A DNA stretch of 64,000 nt from Bradyrhizobium tropiciagri (GTDB lineage: Bacteria; Pseudomonadota; Alphaproteobacteria; Rhizobiales; Xanthobacteraceae), in contig NZ_JAFCKH010000001.1 of NCBI RefSeq assembly GCF_018130505.1, positions 372,001 to 436,000 on the forward strand, read 5' to 3'. Of the stretch, positions 1 to 9,709 are shown one piece after another (within the stretch, counting starts at the first letter, position 1; each line of letters opens with the position of its first letter). Below the pieces are notes generated by a model. That model searched no databases. It saw only the letters and a list, made by a program, of their open reading frames with translations, and was not told where the DNA came from. A program made the translations under genes and the position numbers.

Positions 1-985
1 CGAGGCTCGCGGCCTGCACGTCGCCGTCGAGATCCGTGATCGTCGCCACCAGATTGACCAGTCCCGATGTCAGCGAGACGCCTTCGCCGCCGTCCGGGCT
101 GGTGCCATTGGGCTGCATCACCGGCCGGTATGAGATGAAGGTCACGAGCCCGGTCGCCGGATCGAGCGTGATGATGAACGCCAGCGTGCCGCCGGTGTCG
201 CCGACCCGGCCCTCGATGACGTTGCCATTCAGGACCAGCACGTCGGCGAGGCCGGTGTGGGAGTCGACCAGGCCCGACGCGGTGCCGTCGCCGCCGGCGA
301 TGGTCAGCGCGTAGTTGATCGTCGCGCCATCTGCGCCCTGCACCGAAGTGAATGCGGTGGCGAAGTCGGCAGAAATCGCCGTCAGCACCACGTCGGGCGC
401 CGATCCGGCGATGTTGTCGTCGAGCCCGGTTGCCGTCAGATGGGTCTCGCTCAGCGTCAGCGACGGCGCCGTGCCCGTCGGCGCGATGCTCGGCCCGTCG
501 TCGGTGATGAGCAACTGCCTGCCGAGGTCGATGCTCGCGCGCTGGAATTCGCCATTGATGTCGGTGACGGTCGCGACCAGATTGACCAGCCCTGATGTCA
601 GCGACACGCCTTCGCCGTTGTCCGGACTGGTCCCGAACGGCTGCTGCACCGCCCGGTACTCGGTGAAAGTGATGATCCCGGTCGCCGGATCGACCGTGAT
701 GGTGAACGCCAGCGTGCCGCCGGCGACGAGGCCTTCGATGGTGTTGCCGTTGAGGACCAGCACGTCGGCGAGGCCGGTATGCGAATCGACCAGGCCCGAT
801 GCGACGCCGTTGCCGCCGGTGATCGTCAGCGCGTAACTGATCGTCGCTCCGTCAGTGCCCTGCACCGAGGTGAACGCGGTCGAGAAGTCCGCCGCTATCT
901 TCGTCAGCGCGCCGTCCGGTGCGGAGCCGGCGACATTGTCGTTGAGCGCCGTGGCCGTCAGATGGGTCTCGCTCAGGGGCGTCAG
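1..985 (-). repeat. Tandem coding repeat, period 522-528 bp
   Basis: Inside the large surface protein, the stretch at about 1-480 recurs at about 530-985. Matching landmarks lie 528 bp apart (51 and 579) and 522 bp apart (341 and 863). The 6-bp difference is an in-frame indel near 190-200. Each unit encodes one beta-sandwich module of about 175 residues. The copies are similar enough for slippage or recombination to change the number of modules. More copies probably lie to the left of the window. Confidence 0.8.
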
Positions 986-2581
986 CGGGCCCGGTCCCGC
1001 CACCCCGAGCAGCGGGCCGTGGATGGTGACCGTGATCAGCTGCGGGGTGCCGCCGATCGTGGTCACGGTGAAGCTATCGGTCAGCGTGTCGCCGACCCTG
1101 AGCGCCTGCACGGCGCTGTTGGCGTTGTCGAGCGTGTAGGTCCACGTGCCGCCAATGGTCATCGTGAATGTGCCGTAGCCGCCCGCGCTCTTCTTCGGCG
1201 TGCTGATGGCCGTGAAGGTGTTGGCCGGATCGTCGACGTCGATGTCGGTCAACGTGCCGCTCGCGATCAGCAGGCCGGGCGAGGCCTCGGCAACGCCGAC
1301 CGCGCCAACCACCGCGCCGGCGATGGTGCCGGAGATGATGGAGGCGTCGTCGGTGCCGACGATGGGAATGCTGAAGACCTGGCTCGACGACAGCTTGCTG
1401 TCCGACACCGTGATCACGAAGGTCTGGGTCGTGTTGGCCTTCAGCGCATTGATTGCGTCATTGTTCGGAACGAAGGTGTAGGCGCCGGTCTTGCTGTTGA
1501 GGAAGAACTTGCCATACGTGCCGACGGCGGACACGTCGTATTCCCGCTTGCCGACCCACTCGTGGTCGAGGACGCCGCCGCCGATGCCGAAGATCAAGGC
1601 TCCGCCATTGCTGGTGCTGGCGGAGAACGCCCCGCTCACCGTCGCGAACGCGTCGAACGCGATCGTGTCGACTTCGGTGGGGCCCGCTCCGAGGTCCAGG
1701 ACGGGCGGCCGCGGCGGGATCAACTGGTTTTCCGGGATGATGAACTGCGGCAGCGCCGCCAGCGGATTTTGCGCAATGGTCGGATCGGCCGGGTCGAAGT
1801 TGATCGGTTGCAGCAGCTGCGACCTGTCGAACGGGGTCGTACCGGAGCCCTTTGCCTCCCATCCTTTCTCGTAGTTGCCGAGCGCGGCTTGCTGGATTGC
1901 CCGCAGCTCCTCCATTCGCGCCGGCGAATTCGCGACCTGGCTGACGCTGACCGAGGAGCCGCGCTTGGTGATGACGACCGTCTCGCCGGGATCCTCGACG
2001 ATGATGTGCCGGGGGACCGCCTCCTTGGTGACGAGCTCGAACACGCCGTGATGGAGGTCCTTGTAGGTGATGCGGTCGTCGTCGAGGATCGTGACGTCGG
2101 GGTCCGCAGCCCGGGCTTCCTGCAGCAGCGAGAACACCAGCGCCGTGAGCGACAGCATGCCGAAGCCGCCGGCCGCGGCCCGGCTGCGGATGCGGCCGAC
2201 CGGCGTGTCCACGGTCAACAGGCCCGACCTGGCCAGCGCTCCTCCGGTCAAGGCGAAGATGCCTCGGGGGATCACGAACAGGGCCGATTGCGGCGCGCAA
2301 AGGGAATCGCTGACGTATTCGTTGAGCTGCGCGCGCGTGTCGCCGGAAAGATTGAGGACGGTGCCGTCGATGAAATGAATCGCGAGCCGCCCGTCGGCTG
2401 CGGTGTCGACGACGTCGCCCTCGCATACGAGAAGGCCGGCCACGGCTTGAACGGCCGTGCCGTTCGCGCGCCAAAGGGTGCTGCAGCCGGTCGCGCTCTG
2501 AATGTAGCCGATCAATTGGGGCTGCTGGCCCAACGCGGCCATGCATGCGTCCCCGAACTCCACGCCGGACGCAATCAACAT
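1..2581 (-). CDS. Large FecR / VCBS / DUF5801-type repeat surface protein, C-terminus beyond window
   Basis: About 860 codons are visible and the frame is open at the left edge, so the C-terminus is missing. The ATG at 2581 is well determined: an in-frame stop lies at 2651-2653 with no other start codon between, and AGGCGAG sits upstream. Roughly residues 20-140 are a FecR-like domain (ADGRLAIHFIDGTVLNLSGD, then a DTPVGRIR motif) ending in a hydrophobic stretch. A linker follows, then VCBS-like beta domains (EYDVSAVGTYGKFFLNSKTG) and tandem modules of about 175 residues containing DDGPSIAP and SLTSGLVNLVAT, as in DUF5801/RTX-type adhesins. The protein is probably exported and surface-attached. 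A type I secretion signal would be expected at the unseen C-terminus. It is divergent from a second FecR protein at 2993. Adhesin function is inferred from domain type only. Confidence 0.85.
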   Translation of the reverse strand, partial: MLIASGVEFGDACMAALGQQPQLIGYIQSATGCSTLWRANGTAVQAVAGLLVCEGDVVDTAADGRLAIHFIDGTVLNLSGDTRAQLNEYVSDSLCAPQSALFVIPRGIFALTGGALARSGLLTVDTPVGRIRSRAAAGGFGMLSLTALVFSLLQEARAADPDVTILDDDRITYKDLHHGVFELVTKEAVPRHIIVEDPGETVVITKRGSSVSVSQVANSPARMEELRAIQQAALGNYEKGWEAKGSGTTPFDRSQLLQPINFDPADPTIAQNPLAALPQFIIPENQLIPPRPPVLDLGAGPTEVDTIAFDAFATVSGAFSASTSNGGALIFGIGGGVLDHEWVGKREYDVSAVGTYGKFFLNSKTGAYTFVPNNDAINALKANTTQTFVITVSDSKLSSSQVFSIPIVGTDDASIISGTIAGAVVGAVGVAEASPGLLIASGTLTDIDVDDPANTFTAISTPKKSAGGYGTFTMTIGGTWTYTLDNANSAVQALRVGDTLTDSFTVTTIGGTPQLITVTIHGPLLGVAGPGPLTPLSETHLTATALNDNVAGSAPDGALTKIAADFSTAFTSVQGTDGATISYALTITGGNGVASGLVDSHTGLADVLVLNGNTIEGLVAGGTLAFTITVDPATGIITFTEYRAVQQPFGTSPDNGEGVSLTSGLVNLVATVTDINGEFQRASIDLGRQLLITDDGPSIAPTGTAPSLTLSETHLTATGLDDNIAGSAPDVVLTAISADFATAFTSVQGADGATINYALTIAGGDGTASGLVDSHTGLADVLVLNGNVIEGRVGDTGGTLAFIITLDPATGLVTFISYRPVMQPNGTSPDGGEGVSLTSGLVNLVATITDLDGDVQAASL

Positions 2582-2992
2582 TGGCTTCTCGCCTGCTAAG
2601 CAAACTGAGGCAGGGCTGGTTTTGCAGTCTTCTTGGTCCGGCTGCCGTTGCTACCGGGGCAAAAAACCCCGTGCCGGCAGCCATGGTTGCCCGCCAAAAT
2701 GTCTTGTTTGAACCTAATTCCGAGAGAGAAAACTAACTTTCAAGTAGCCGGGAGCCATCCGCAAACACGACAGAAATGCTGTCGTTTTATGCGTGCGGTT
2801 CCACAAAATTTATAGTATAATCTGTGCCTCGATTGTCCACATCTTAATTTTATCCTAACTTTTCCAGGCTCCGGAGCGGCATTTCTGCACCAGTCGGCCT
2901 GGCACATCAATCTAAAGGTCCTGCGGTCCCGGCTCGGGGATCCAACCATCGGGCTGTGACACGACAAGATCTTCTCGACAGGAGGGGATCAC
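2582..2992. promoter_or_regulatory. Divergent intergenic region between two FecR-domain genes
   Basis: This 411-bp gene-free stretch is clearly more AT-rich than its surroundings, especially 2800-2870 (TATAAT at 2816-2821, then ATTTTATCC). It must hold the promoters of the large surface protein (leftward) and the FecR protein (rightward). An inverted repeat lies at 2767-2785. The right-hand gene has a strong Shine-Dalgarno, AGGAGGGG, just before its ATG. I could not assign -35/-10 pairs with confidence. Confidence 0.5.
2767..2785. promoter_or_regulatory. Inverted repeat, 7-bp arms (operator or short hairpin)
   Basis: ACGACAG and CTGTCGT flank a 5-base loop, followed by TTTT on the plus strand. 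The position between two divergent start codons suits an operator. The T-run also allows a small terminator-like hairpin. The sequence does not decide between these. Confidence 0.35.
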
Positions 2993-3637
2993 ATGCGCGC
3001 ACAATTGATTTGCTCATTGCTTGCAAGCGTCGTCCTGGCGCTCGTGGGTCCAGGCGTTGCTCAGGCACAGGACGATACCGTCCAGCGCGCCGTGCAGGAC
3101 TCTTCGCCGACGCTCATCGGCCGAGTGGTGTCCGTCACCGGATCGGCCTCGATCGACCACCCGAAGGCAGTCGTCGTCCAGGCAAGCACGTCCGACCAGG
3201 CGAAGGTCGGCGACCTCGTCTATCTGGGCGATGTGGTGCGCACCGAAGCCAATGGCCGGATCGCCATCAATTTCACCGACGGCACCTCGTTCAACCTGGC
3301 GAGCAATGCCCGCATGGTGATGACCGAGTTCGTCTACGATCCGAACGGCACACAGAATTCGAGCCTGCTCAGCCTGACCAAGGGAACGTTCACCTTCGTT
3401 GCCGGCAACATCGCGAAGACCGGCGACATGAAGATCGACACGCCGGTGGCGACGATGGGAATTAGAGGCACGACGCCGCACATCGAAATATCGGATGATG
3501 GCACAGTGAAGTTCGCGACCCTTATCGAAGAGGGCAAGAGCAGCAAGCTGATGCGGAAGCCCGGCAAGCGTGCGGCGATGCAGCCCTGGCAGCTGGTCGC
3601 TCACAGGTACAATCCCGACGTCTGTCGGGGATGCTAA
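2993..3637 (+). CDS. Secreted FecR-domain protein
   Basis: A 214-residue protein with an N-terminal signal peptide (hydrophobic core LLASVVLALVG, cleavage likely after AQA near residue 26). A FecR-type beta domain follows (IGRVVSVTGSASI, GRIAINFTDGTSFNLAS, then DTPVATMGIRGTTP). The domain is the same type as in the divergent large protein at 1-2581. The protein is not a classical FecR: there is no cytoplasmic anti-sigma segment and no fecI or TonB receptor gene nearby, so iron signalling is not supported. The ATG is fixed by AGGAGGGG six bases upstream. The C-terminus ends in CRGC. I considered a frameshift near the end but found no continuation of the domain in other frames. Role unknown; a periplasmic or cell-envelope partner of the large repeat protein is a reasonable guess. 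Confidence 0.8.
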   Translation: MRAQLICSLLASVVLALVGPGVAQAQDDTVQRAVQDSSPTLIGRVVSVTGSASIDHPKAVVVQASTSDQAKVGDLVYLGDVVRTEANGRIAINFTDGTSFNLASNARMVMTEFVYDPNGTQNSSLLSLTKGTFTFVAGNIAKTGDMKIDTPVATMGIRGTTPHIEISDDGTVKFATLIEEGKSSKLMRKPGKRAAMQPWQLVAHRYNPDVCRGC

Positions 3638-3743
3638 GGACAAGTACCTGAGCCCAGGCCAGTCCCGGTGCGGTCAGGGCTTCGGCCTTGACCGGCAACT
3701 TGCGAAGATCAGCGACTGTACATTGCCAAAGCCGGGGCCCGTC

Positions 3744-4610
3744 ATGAGGATTCGTTTGAGGAGCGGTGCCCTTGGCAGCCTGGCGCCGCTTCTCGTCCTG
3801 CTGATGCTTGGGTCGTCGGCGGTCGCGCAGCAGTCGAAGCCGAAGGGCAACGCTCTCCGGCAAATCGCATTGTGCAGCGGCGCGGATCGCTCGCAGCCGG
3901 ACGCGCGCATCGACGGCTGCACCGCGCTGATCGATCAACAGGAGGATCTTTCGAAGGCGGCTCTTGCCACCGTCTACAACAATCGCGGCAACGCTTATGC
4001 CGCCAAACGCGATTACGACCGTGCGATTGCGGATTATGACGAAGCGAGCAAGCTCAATCCGAGCTACATCAAGCCGATCAACAACCGCGGCGTGGCCTTC
4101 CTGAAGAAGCGCGACTACGATTTGGCGACTGCGGCCTTCGATGAGGTCATCCGCCTCAATCCCAATTACGGCCAGGCCTTCGCCAACCGCGCCGGCGTCT
4201 ACCTGAAGATGAACGACTACGATCGCGCGGCGCAGGACTACGACGCGGCCATCCGCCTCGGGCCGAACCTGCCCGGCGTCTGGAACGGACGCTGCTGGAC
4301 CCGCGCGATCCTTGGCGCGCTGCAGGCGGCGCTCGAGGATTGCAACAAGGCGCTGCAGTCCGGCCCCGGCAACGCCGCGACCTATGACTCGCGCGGACTG
4401 GTCTATCTGAAGACCGGCCAGCTGACTGCGGCGGTCGACGACTATAATTCGGCGCTCCGGTTCGATCCGAAGCTGGCGAGCGCGCTCTACGGGCGCGGCC
4501 TCGCCAAGCTGAAGCTGGGCAACCGGTCCGGCGGCAATACCGATATGGCCGCGGCCCGGGCGATCCAGGGCAGCATAGGCGACGATTTCCTGCGCTACGG
4601 CGTGCGATAG
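3744..4610 (+). CDS. Exported tetratricopeptide-repeat protein
   Basis: 288 residues. The ATG at 3744 is preferred over upstream in-frame starts because it directly begins a signal peptide (MRIRLRSG, then a Leu-rich core, then AVAQQ). About six TPR units follow from residue 70 to the end, with clear repeats such as NNRGNAYAAKRDYDRAIADY and NNRGVAFLKKRDYDLATAAF. TPR arrays bind other proteins, here presumably in the periplasm. The gene follows the secreted FecR protein by about 100 bp and could be co-transcribed with it. No specific partner can be named. Confidence 0.85.
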   Translation: MRIRLRSGALGSLAPLLVLLMLGSSAVAQQSKPKGNALRQIALCSGADRSQPDARIDGCTALIDQQEDLSKAALATVYNNRGNAYAAKRDYDRAIADYDEASKLNPSYIKPINNRGVAFLKKRDYDLATAAFDEVIRLNPNYGQAFANRAGVYLKMNDYDRAAQDYDAAIRLGPNLPGVWNGRCWTRAILGALQAALEDCNKALQSGPGNAATYDSRGLVYLKTGQLTAAVDDYNSALRFDPKLASALYGRGLAKLKLGNRSGGNTDMAAARAIQGSIGDDFLRYGVR

Positions 4611-4672
4611 CACCAGCGCAAACGCCGCAGCGCCGCGCGGCGTCGAGGCGGCTCCCCACGGCCGGCGGACGC

Positions 4673-4689
4673 TTATAGGATTCCTATAA
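4673..4689. promoter_or_regulatory. Perfect 17-bp palindrome upstream of kdp (candidate KdpE operator)
   Basis: TTATAGGA, one central T, then TCCTATAA: a perfect 8+1+8 inverted repeat, AT-rich in a GC-rich region and about 113 bp before the first kdp micro-ORF. It lies in the only intergenic space between the TPR gene and the kdp genes, where the KdpE response regulator must act. Assignment to KdpE is inferred from location only. Confidence 0.5.
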
Positions 4690-4801
4690 CGTCCCTATTC
4701 GCCACATCTCGAAAACCTATGCCGCGGATGGCACCTCACCACCATCCGGCGCGGTGGCATTTATGCGGCCAGCCGCGCCCTGTGACGCACAGGAGTTTCT
4801 C

Positions 4802-4885
4802 ATGATGGACATCGTCATGGCGGCGCTTGCAATCGGCTTCTTCGCAGCCGGCATCGGCTACGCCTATGCCTGCGAACGGCTGTAA
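4802..4885 (+). CDS. 27-residue membrane micro-protein at head of kdp operon
   Basis: The sequence starts MMDIVMAALAIGFFAAGIGY and ends in CERL: one hydrophobic helix with a short polar tail. An AGGAG sequence (4790-4794) lies 7 bases upstream. The stop at 4883-4885 is followed 12 bases later by kdpF. It is not KdpF itself, which is the next frame and has the usual KdpF ending. Its size, single helix and place in the operon suggest an accessory peptide of the Kdp pump, but I cannot name a function. Confidence 0.65.
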   Translation: MMDIVMAALAIGFFAAGIGYAYACERL

Positions 4886-4897
4886 GGGGAGGCGGCG

Positions 4898-4987
4898 ATG
4901 ATCTTCGACTACTCGCTCGCCGGCCTCGTCTCGCTCGGCCTGCTGTTCTACCTCACCTACGCATTGCTGCGCCCGGAACGCTTCTAG
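4898..4987 (+). CDS. kdpF: KdpF, small subunit of K+-transporting ATPase
   Basis: 29 residues: [19 protein letters not shown], then [10 protein letters not shown]. This is the typical single-helix KdpF with the conserved LLxPERF ending, which packs against KdpA and stabilises the KdpFABC complex in the inner membrane. GGGGAGG lies a few bases upstream of the ATG. It stands directly ahead of kdpA apart from one additional micro-ORF. Confidence 0.9.
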   Translation: MIFDYSLAGLVSLGLLFYLTYALLRPERF

Positions 4988-4996
4988 GTATCAGCC

Positions 4997-5101
4997 ATGC
5001 TCGCGCTTTGCCAGATCCTCGTCGCCGACGCGGTGCTCACCGGGCTGCTGCTCGGCGTGTTCGCGTCGCTGCTGCGCTACGCCCCCATTCGAAAGGTTTG
5101 A
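4997..5101 (+). CDS. 34-residue membrane micro-ORF between kdpF and kdpA
   Basis: The frame starts [20 protein letters not shown] and continues to APIRKV: a single hydrophobic helix with a basic C-terminus (Arg-Lys). It begins 9 bases after kdpF and stops 4 bases before the kdpA ATG, so it exactly fills the gap. The ribosome site is weak (AGG, 8 bases upstream). Translation could couple kdpF to kdpA. It could be a real extra subunit-like peptide or only a coupling leader. Confidence 0.5.
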   Translation: MLALCQILVADAVLTGLLLGVFASLLRYAPIRKV

Positions 5102-5105
5102 CGCG

Positions 5106-6809
5106 ATGACCGTCGTCGGCTGGATTCAAATTATACTGTTCTGTGCGATCGTCACTGCGCTGGTCAAGCCGCTCGGCTGGTACATGACCCGCGTGTTCAA
5201 TGGCGAGCGCACCTTCCTCTCCCCGGTGCTGCGTCCGGTCGAACGCGGCATCTACTGGGTCGGCGGCGTCGACGAGCGGCGCGAGCAGCACTGGCTGACC
5301 TATACGGTCGCCATGCTGCTGTTCCATGTCGGCGGCTTCTTCCTGATCTACGGGCTGATGCGGCTGCAGCAGGCGCTGCCGTTCAACCCGGCCGATCAAT
5401 CGGCGGTCGCCCCGGATCTCTCGTTCAACACCGCGATCTCCTTCATCACCAACACCAACTGGCAGAACTACGGCGGCGAGAGCACGCTGTCCTATCTGGT
5501 CCAGATGCTCGGCCTGACCCACCAGAACTTCCTGTCGGCCGCAACCGGCATCGCGCTCGCGATGGCGCTGATCCGCGGCTTCTCGCGCTCCTCGGTGCGC
5601 ACCGTCGGCAATTTCTGGGTCGACGTCACCCGCACCACGCTCTACGTGCTGCTGCCGATCTGCATCGTCTACGCGCTGTTCCTGGTCTCGCAGGGCATGC
5701 CGCAGACGCTGCATGCCTATGTCGACGCCACCACGCTGGAAGGCGGCAAGCAGACCATCGCGCTCGGGCCGGTCGCCTCGCAGGTCGCCATCAAGATGCT
5801 CGGCACCAATGGCGGCGGCTTCTTCAACGCCAACGCCGCGCATCCGTTCGAGAACCCGACCGCGCTGTCGAATCTCGTGCAGATGATCTCGATCTTCGCG
5901 ATCGGCGCCGCCATGACCAACGTGTTCGGCCGCATGGTCGGCAACGAGCGCCAGGGCTGGGCGATCTTCGCCGTGATGGGTGTGCTGTTCGTCGCGGGCG
6001 TCGCAATCACCTATTGGGCCGAGGCCAACGGCACCTCGACGCTGCAGGCGCTTGGACTGACGGGTGGCAACATGGAGGGCAAGGAGGTCCGCTTCGGTAT
6101 CGTCGCGTCCTCGCTGTTCGCCGTGGTCACCACCGCCGCCTCTTGCGGCGCGGTCAACGCCATGCATGACAGCTTCACCGCGCTCGGCGGCATGATCCCG
6201 CTGATCAACATGCAACTCGGCGAGATCATCGTCGGCGGCGTCGGCGCCGGTCTCTACGGCATGCTGCTGTTCGTCGTGCTGGCGATCTTCGTCGCCGGCC
6301 TGATGGTCGGCCGCACGCCGGAATATGTCGGCAAGAAGATCGAGGCCCGCGAGGTCAAGATGGCGATGCTCGCGATCCTGGTGCTGCCGCTGATGTATCT
6401 CGGCTGGACAGCCGTTGCGGTGGTGCTGCCATCGGCGGTGGCATCGATGGCCAATGCCGGCCCGCACGGCTTCACCGAGGTGCTGTACGCCTTCACGTCC
6501 GCCACCGGCAACAACGGCTCGGCGTTCGGCGGCCTGACCGGCAACACCTTGTTCTACAACCTGACGCTCGCTTCCTCGATGTTCGTCGGCCGCTTCTTCA
6601 TGATCGTGCCGGCGATGGCGATGGCCGGCTCGCTGGCGGGCAAGAAGTCGATCCCGCCGTCGGCCGGCACGCTGCCGACCACCGGCGGCCTGTTCGTCGG
6701 CCTCGTCGTCGGCGTCATCCTGATCATCGGCGGCCTGACCTTCTTCCCGGCGCTGGCGCTCGGACCGATCGTCGAGCAGCTCGCGATGAACGCCAACACC
6801 CTGTTCTGA
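5106..6809 (+). CDS. kdpA: KdpA, K+-binding/channel subunit of the Kdp pump
   Basis: 567 residues, close to the E. coli length (557), with about ten membrane helices. All four selectivity-filter segments are present: [34 protein letters not shown] and [13 protein letters not shown]. KdpA takes up K+ from the periplasm with micromolar affinity and passes it through a tunnel to KdpB. The gene is followed 25 bases later by kdpB. No anomalies seen. Confidence 0.97.
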   Translation: MTVVGWIQIILFCAIVTALVKPLGWYMTRVFNGERTFLSPVLRPVERGIYWVGGVDERREQHWLTYTVAMLLFHVGGFFLIYGLMRLQQALPFNPADQSAVAPDLSFNTAISFITNTNWQNYGGESTLSYLVQMLGLTHQNFLSAATGIALAMALIRGFSRSSVRTVGNFWVDVTRTTLYVLLPICIVYALFLVSQGMPQTLHAYVDATTLEGGKQTIALGPVASQVAIKMLGTNGGGFFNANAAHPFENPTALSNLVQMISIFAIGAAMTNVFGRMVGNERQGWAIFAVMGVLFVAGVAITYWAEANGTSTLQALGLTGGNMEGKEVRFGIVASSLFAVVTTAASCGAVNAMHDSFTALGGMIPLINMQLGEIIVGGVGAGLYGMLLFVVLAIFVAGLMVGRTPEYVGKKIEAREVKMAMLAILVLPLMYLGWTAVAVVLPSAVASMANAGPHGFTEVLYAFTSATGNNGSAFGGLTGNTLFYNLTLASSMFVGRFFMIVPAMAMAGSLAGKKSIPPSAGTLPTTGGLFVGLVVGVILIIGGLTFFPALALGPIVEQLAMNANTLF

Positions 6810-6834
6810 TCGAATTTTGTCCGGAGTGACAACC

Positions 6835-8946
<2,112 letters not shown>

Positions 8947-8956
8947 CTCATGCAAC

Positions 8957-9043
8957 CCCGTCATTGCGAGCGCAGCGAAGCAATCCATCTCTCCACCTGC
9001 TGAAGCATGGATTGCTTCGTCGCTTCGCTCCTCGCAATGACGG
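8957..9043. repeat. Palindromic repeat family A, inside the kdp operon
   Basis: An 87-bp imperfect palindrome beginning CCCGTCATTGCGAGCG and ending in its complement CTCGCAATGACGG. The left half reads GCGAAGCAATCCAT and the right half ATGGATTGCTTCG. A second copy of the same family lies at 13719-13807. The arms can fold into a long hairpin in RNA. It fills the kdpB-kdpC gap, which otherwise would be only a few bases. Confidence 0.9.
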
Positions 9044-9064
9044 AGAATTTTTCGGAGACTTATC

Positions 9065-9670
9065 ATGTTGAGAGAAATCCGCCCCGCCATCCTGGTGCTG
9101 GCCTTGCTCACCGCGATCACGGGCCTTGCCTATCCGCTCGCCATGACCGGGATCGCCGGCGTCATCTTCCCGACCCAGGCGCAAGGCAGCCTGATCGAGA
9201 AGGACGGCAAGGTGATCGGCTCCGCCCTGATCGGGCAGGAGTTCAAGGACGACAAATATTTCCACGGCCGCCCGTCGGCGACGGTGGCGCCCGATCCGAA
9301 CGACTCCTCCAAGACCGTGTCGGCGCCGTACAACGCGGCCAATTCCGGCGGCTCCAATCTCGGCCCGACCAGCAAGGCGCTGGCCGACCGGCTGAAGGAT
9401 GACGTCGAGAAATTGAAGGCGGAGAATCCGTCGGCGCCGGTGCCGGTCGATCTCGTCACCACCTCGGGCAGCGGGCTCGATCCCGACATCTCGCCGGAGG
9501 CCGCGTTGTTCCAGGTGCCGCGGGTCGCCAAGGCACGCGGCATGTCTGATGATGCGGTCCGCCAACTGGTGACGGAGAACACCAAGGGCCGCTTCGCCGG
9601 CGTGCTCGGTGAGCCGCGCGTTAACGTTCTCGCGCTCAACCTGGCGCTGGATGGCGCCGGCGCGAAATAG
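9065..9670 (+). CDS. kdpC: KdpC subunit of K+-transporting ATPase
   Basis: 201 residues, the usual KdpC length, with one N-terminal membrane helix (residues about 7-29) and a periplasmic domain containing the conserved YFHGRPSA and [11 protein letters not shown] motifs. KdpC is needed for assembly and high-affinity ATP use by KdpB. It lies downstream of kdpB after an 87-bp hairpin repeat and 40 bp before kdpD. Confidence 0.96.
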   Translation: MLREIRPAILVLALLTAITGLAYPLAMTGIAGVIFPTQAQGSLIEKDGKVIGSALIGQEFKDDKYFHGRPSATVAPDPNDSSKTVSAPYNAANSGGSNLGPTSKALADRLKDDVEKLKAENPSAPVPVDLVTTSGSGLDPDISPEAALFQVPRVAKARGMSDDAVRQLVTENTKGRFAGVLGEPRVNVLALNLALDGAGAK

Positions 9671-9709
9671 GGGAGTAGGCTGCCTCTCGCAGGATGACTA
9701 TATTGAGGT

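Noticed and set aside
1-985. CRISPR or satellite array from the 525-bp periodicity
   Set aside because: The repeats are coding, much too long for CRISPR and in frame with beta-sandwich modules.
779-2599. Long open frame opposite the large surface protein
   Set aside because: Antisense shadow: Arg/Asp/Gly-rich with no domain, while the minus frame shows clear FecR and VCBS motifs and a proper start.
3500-3744. Frameshift at the end of the secreted FecR gene
   Set aside because: Neither alternative frame continues a domain; the protein ends normally and the next gene has its own signal peptide.
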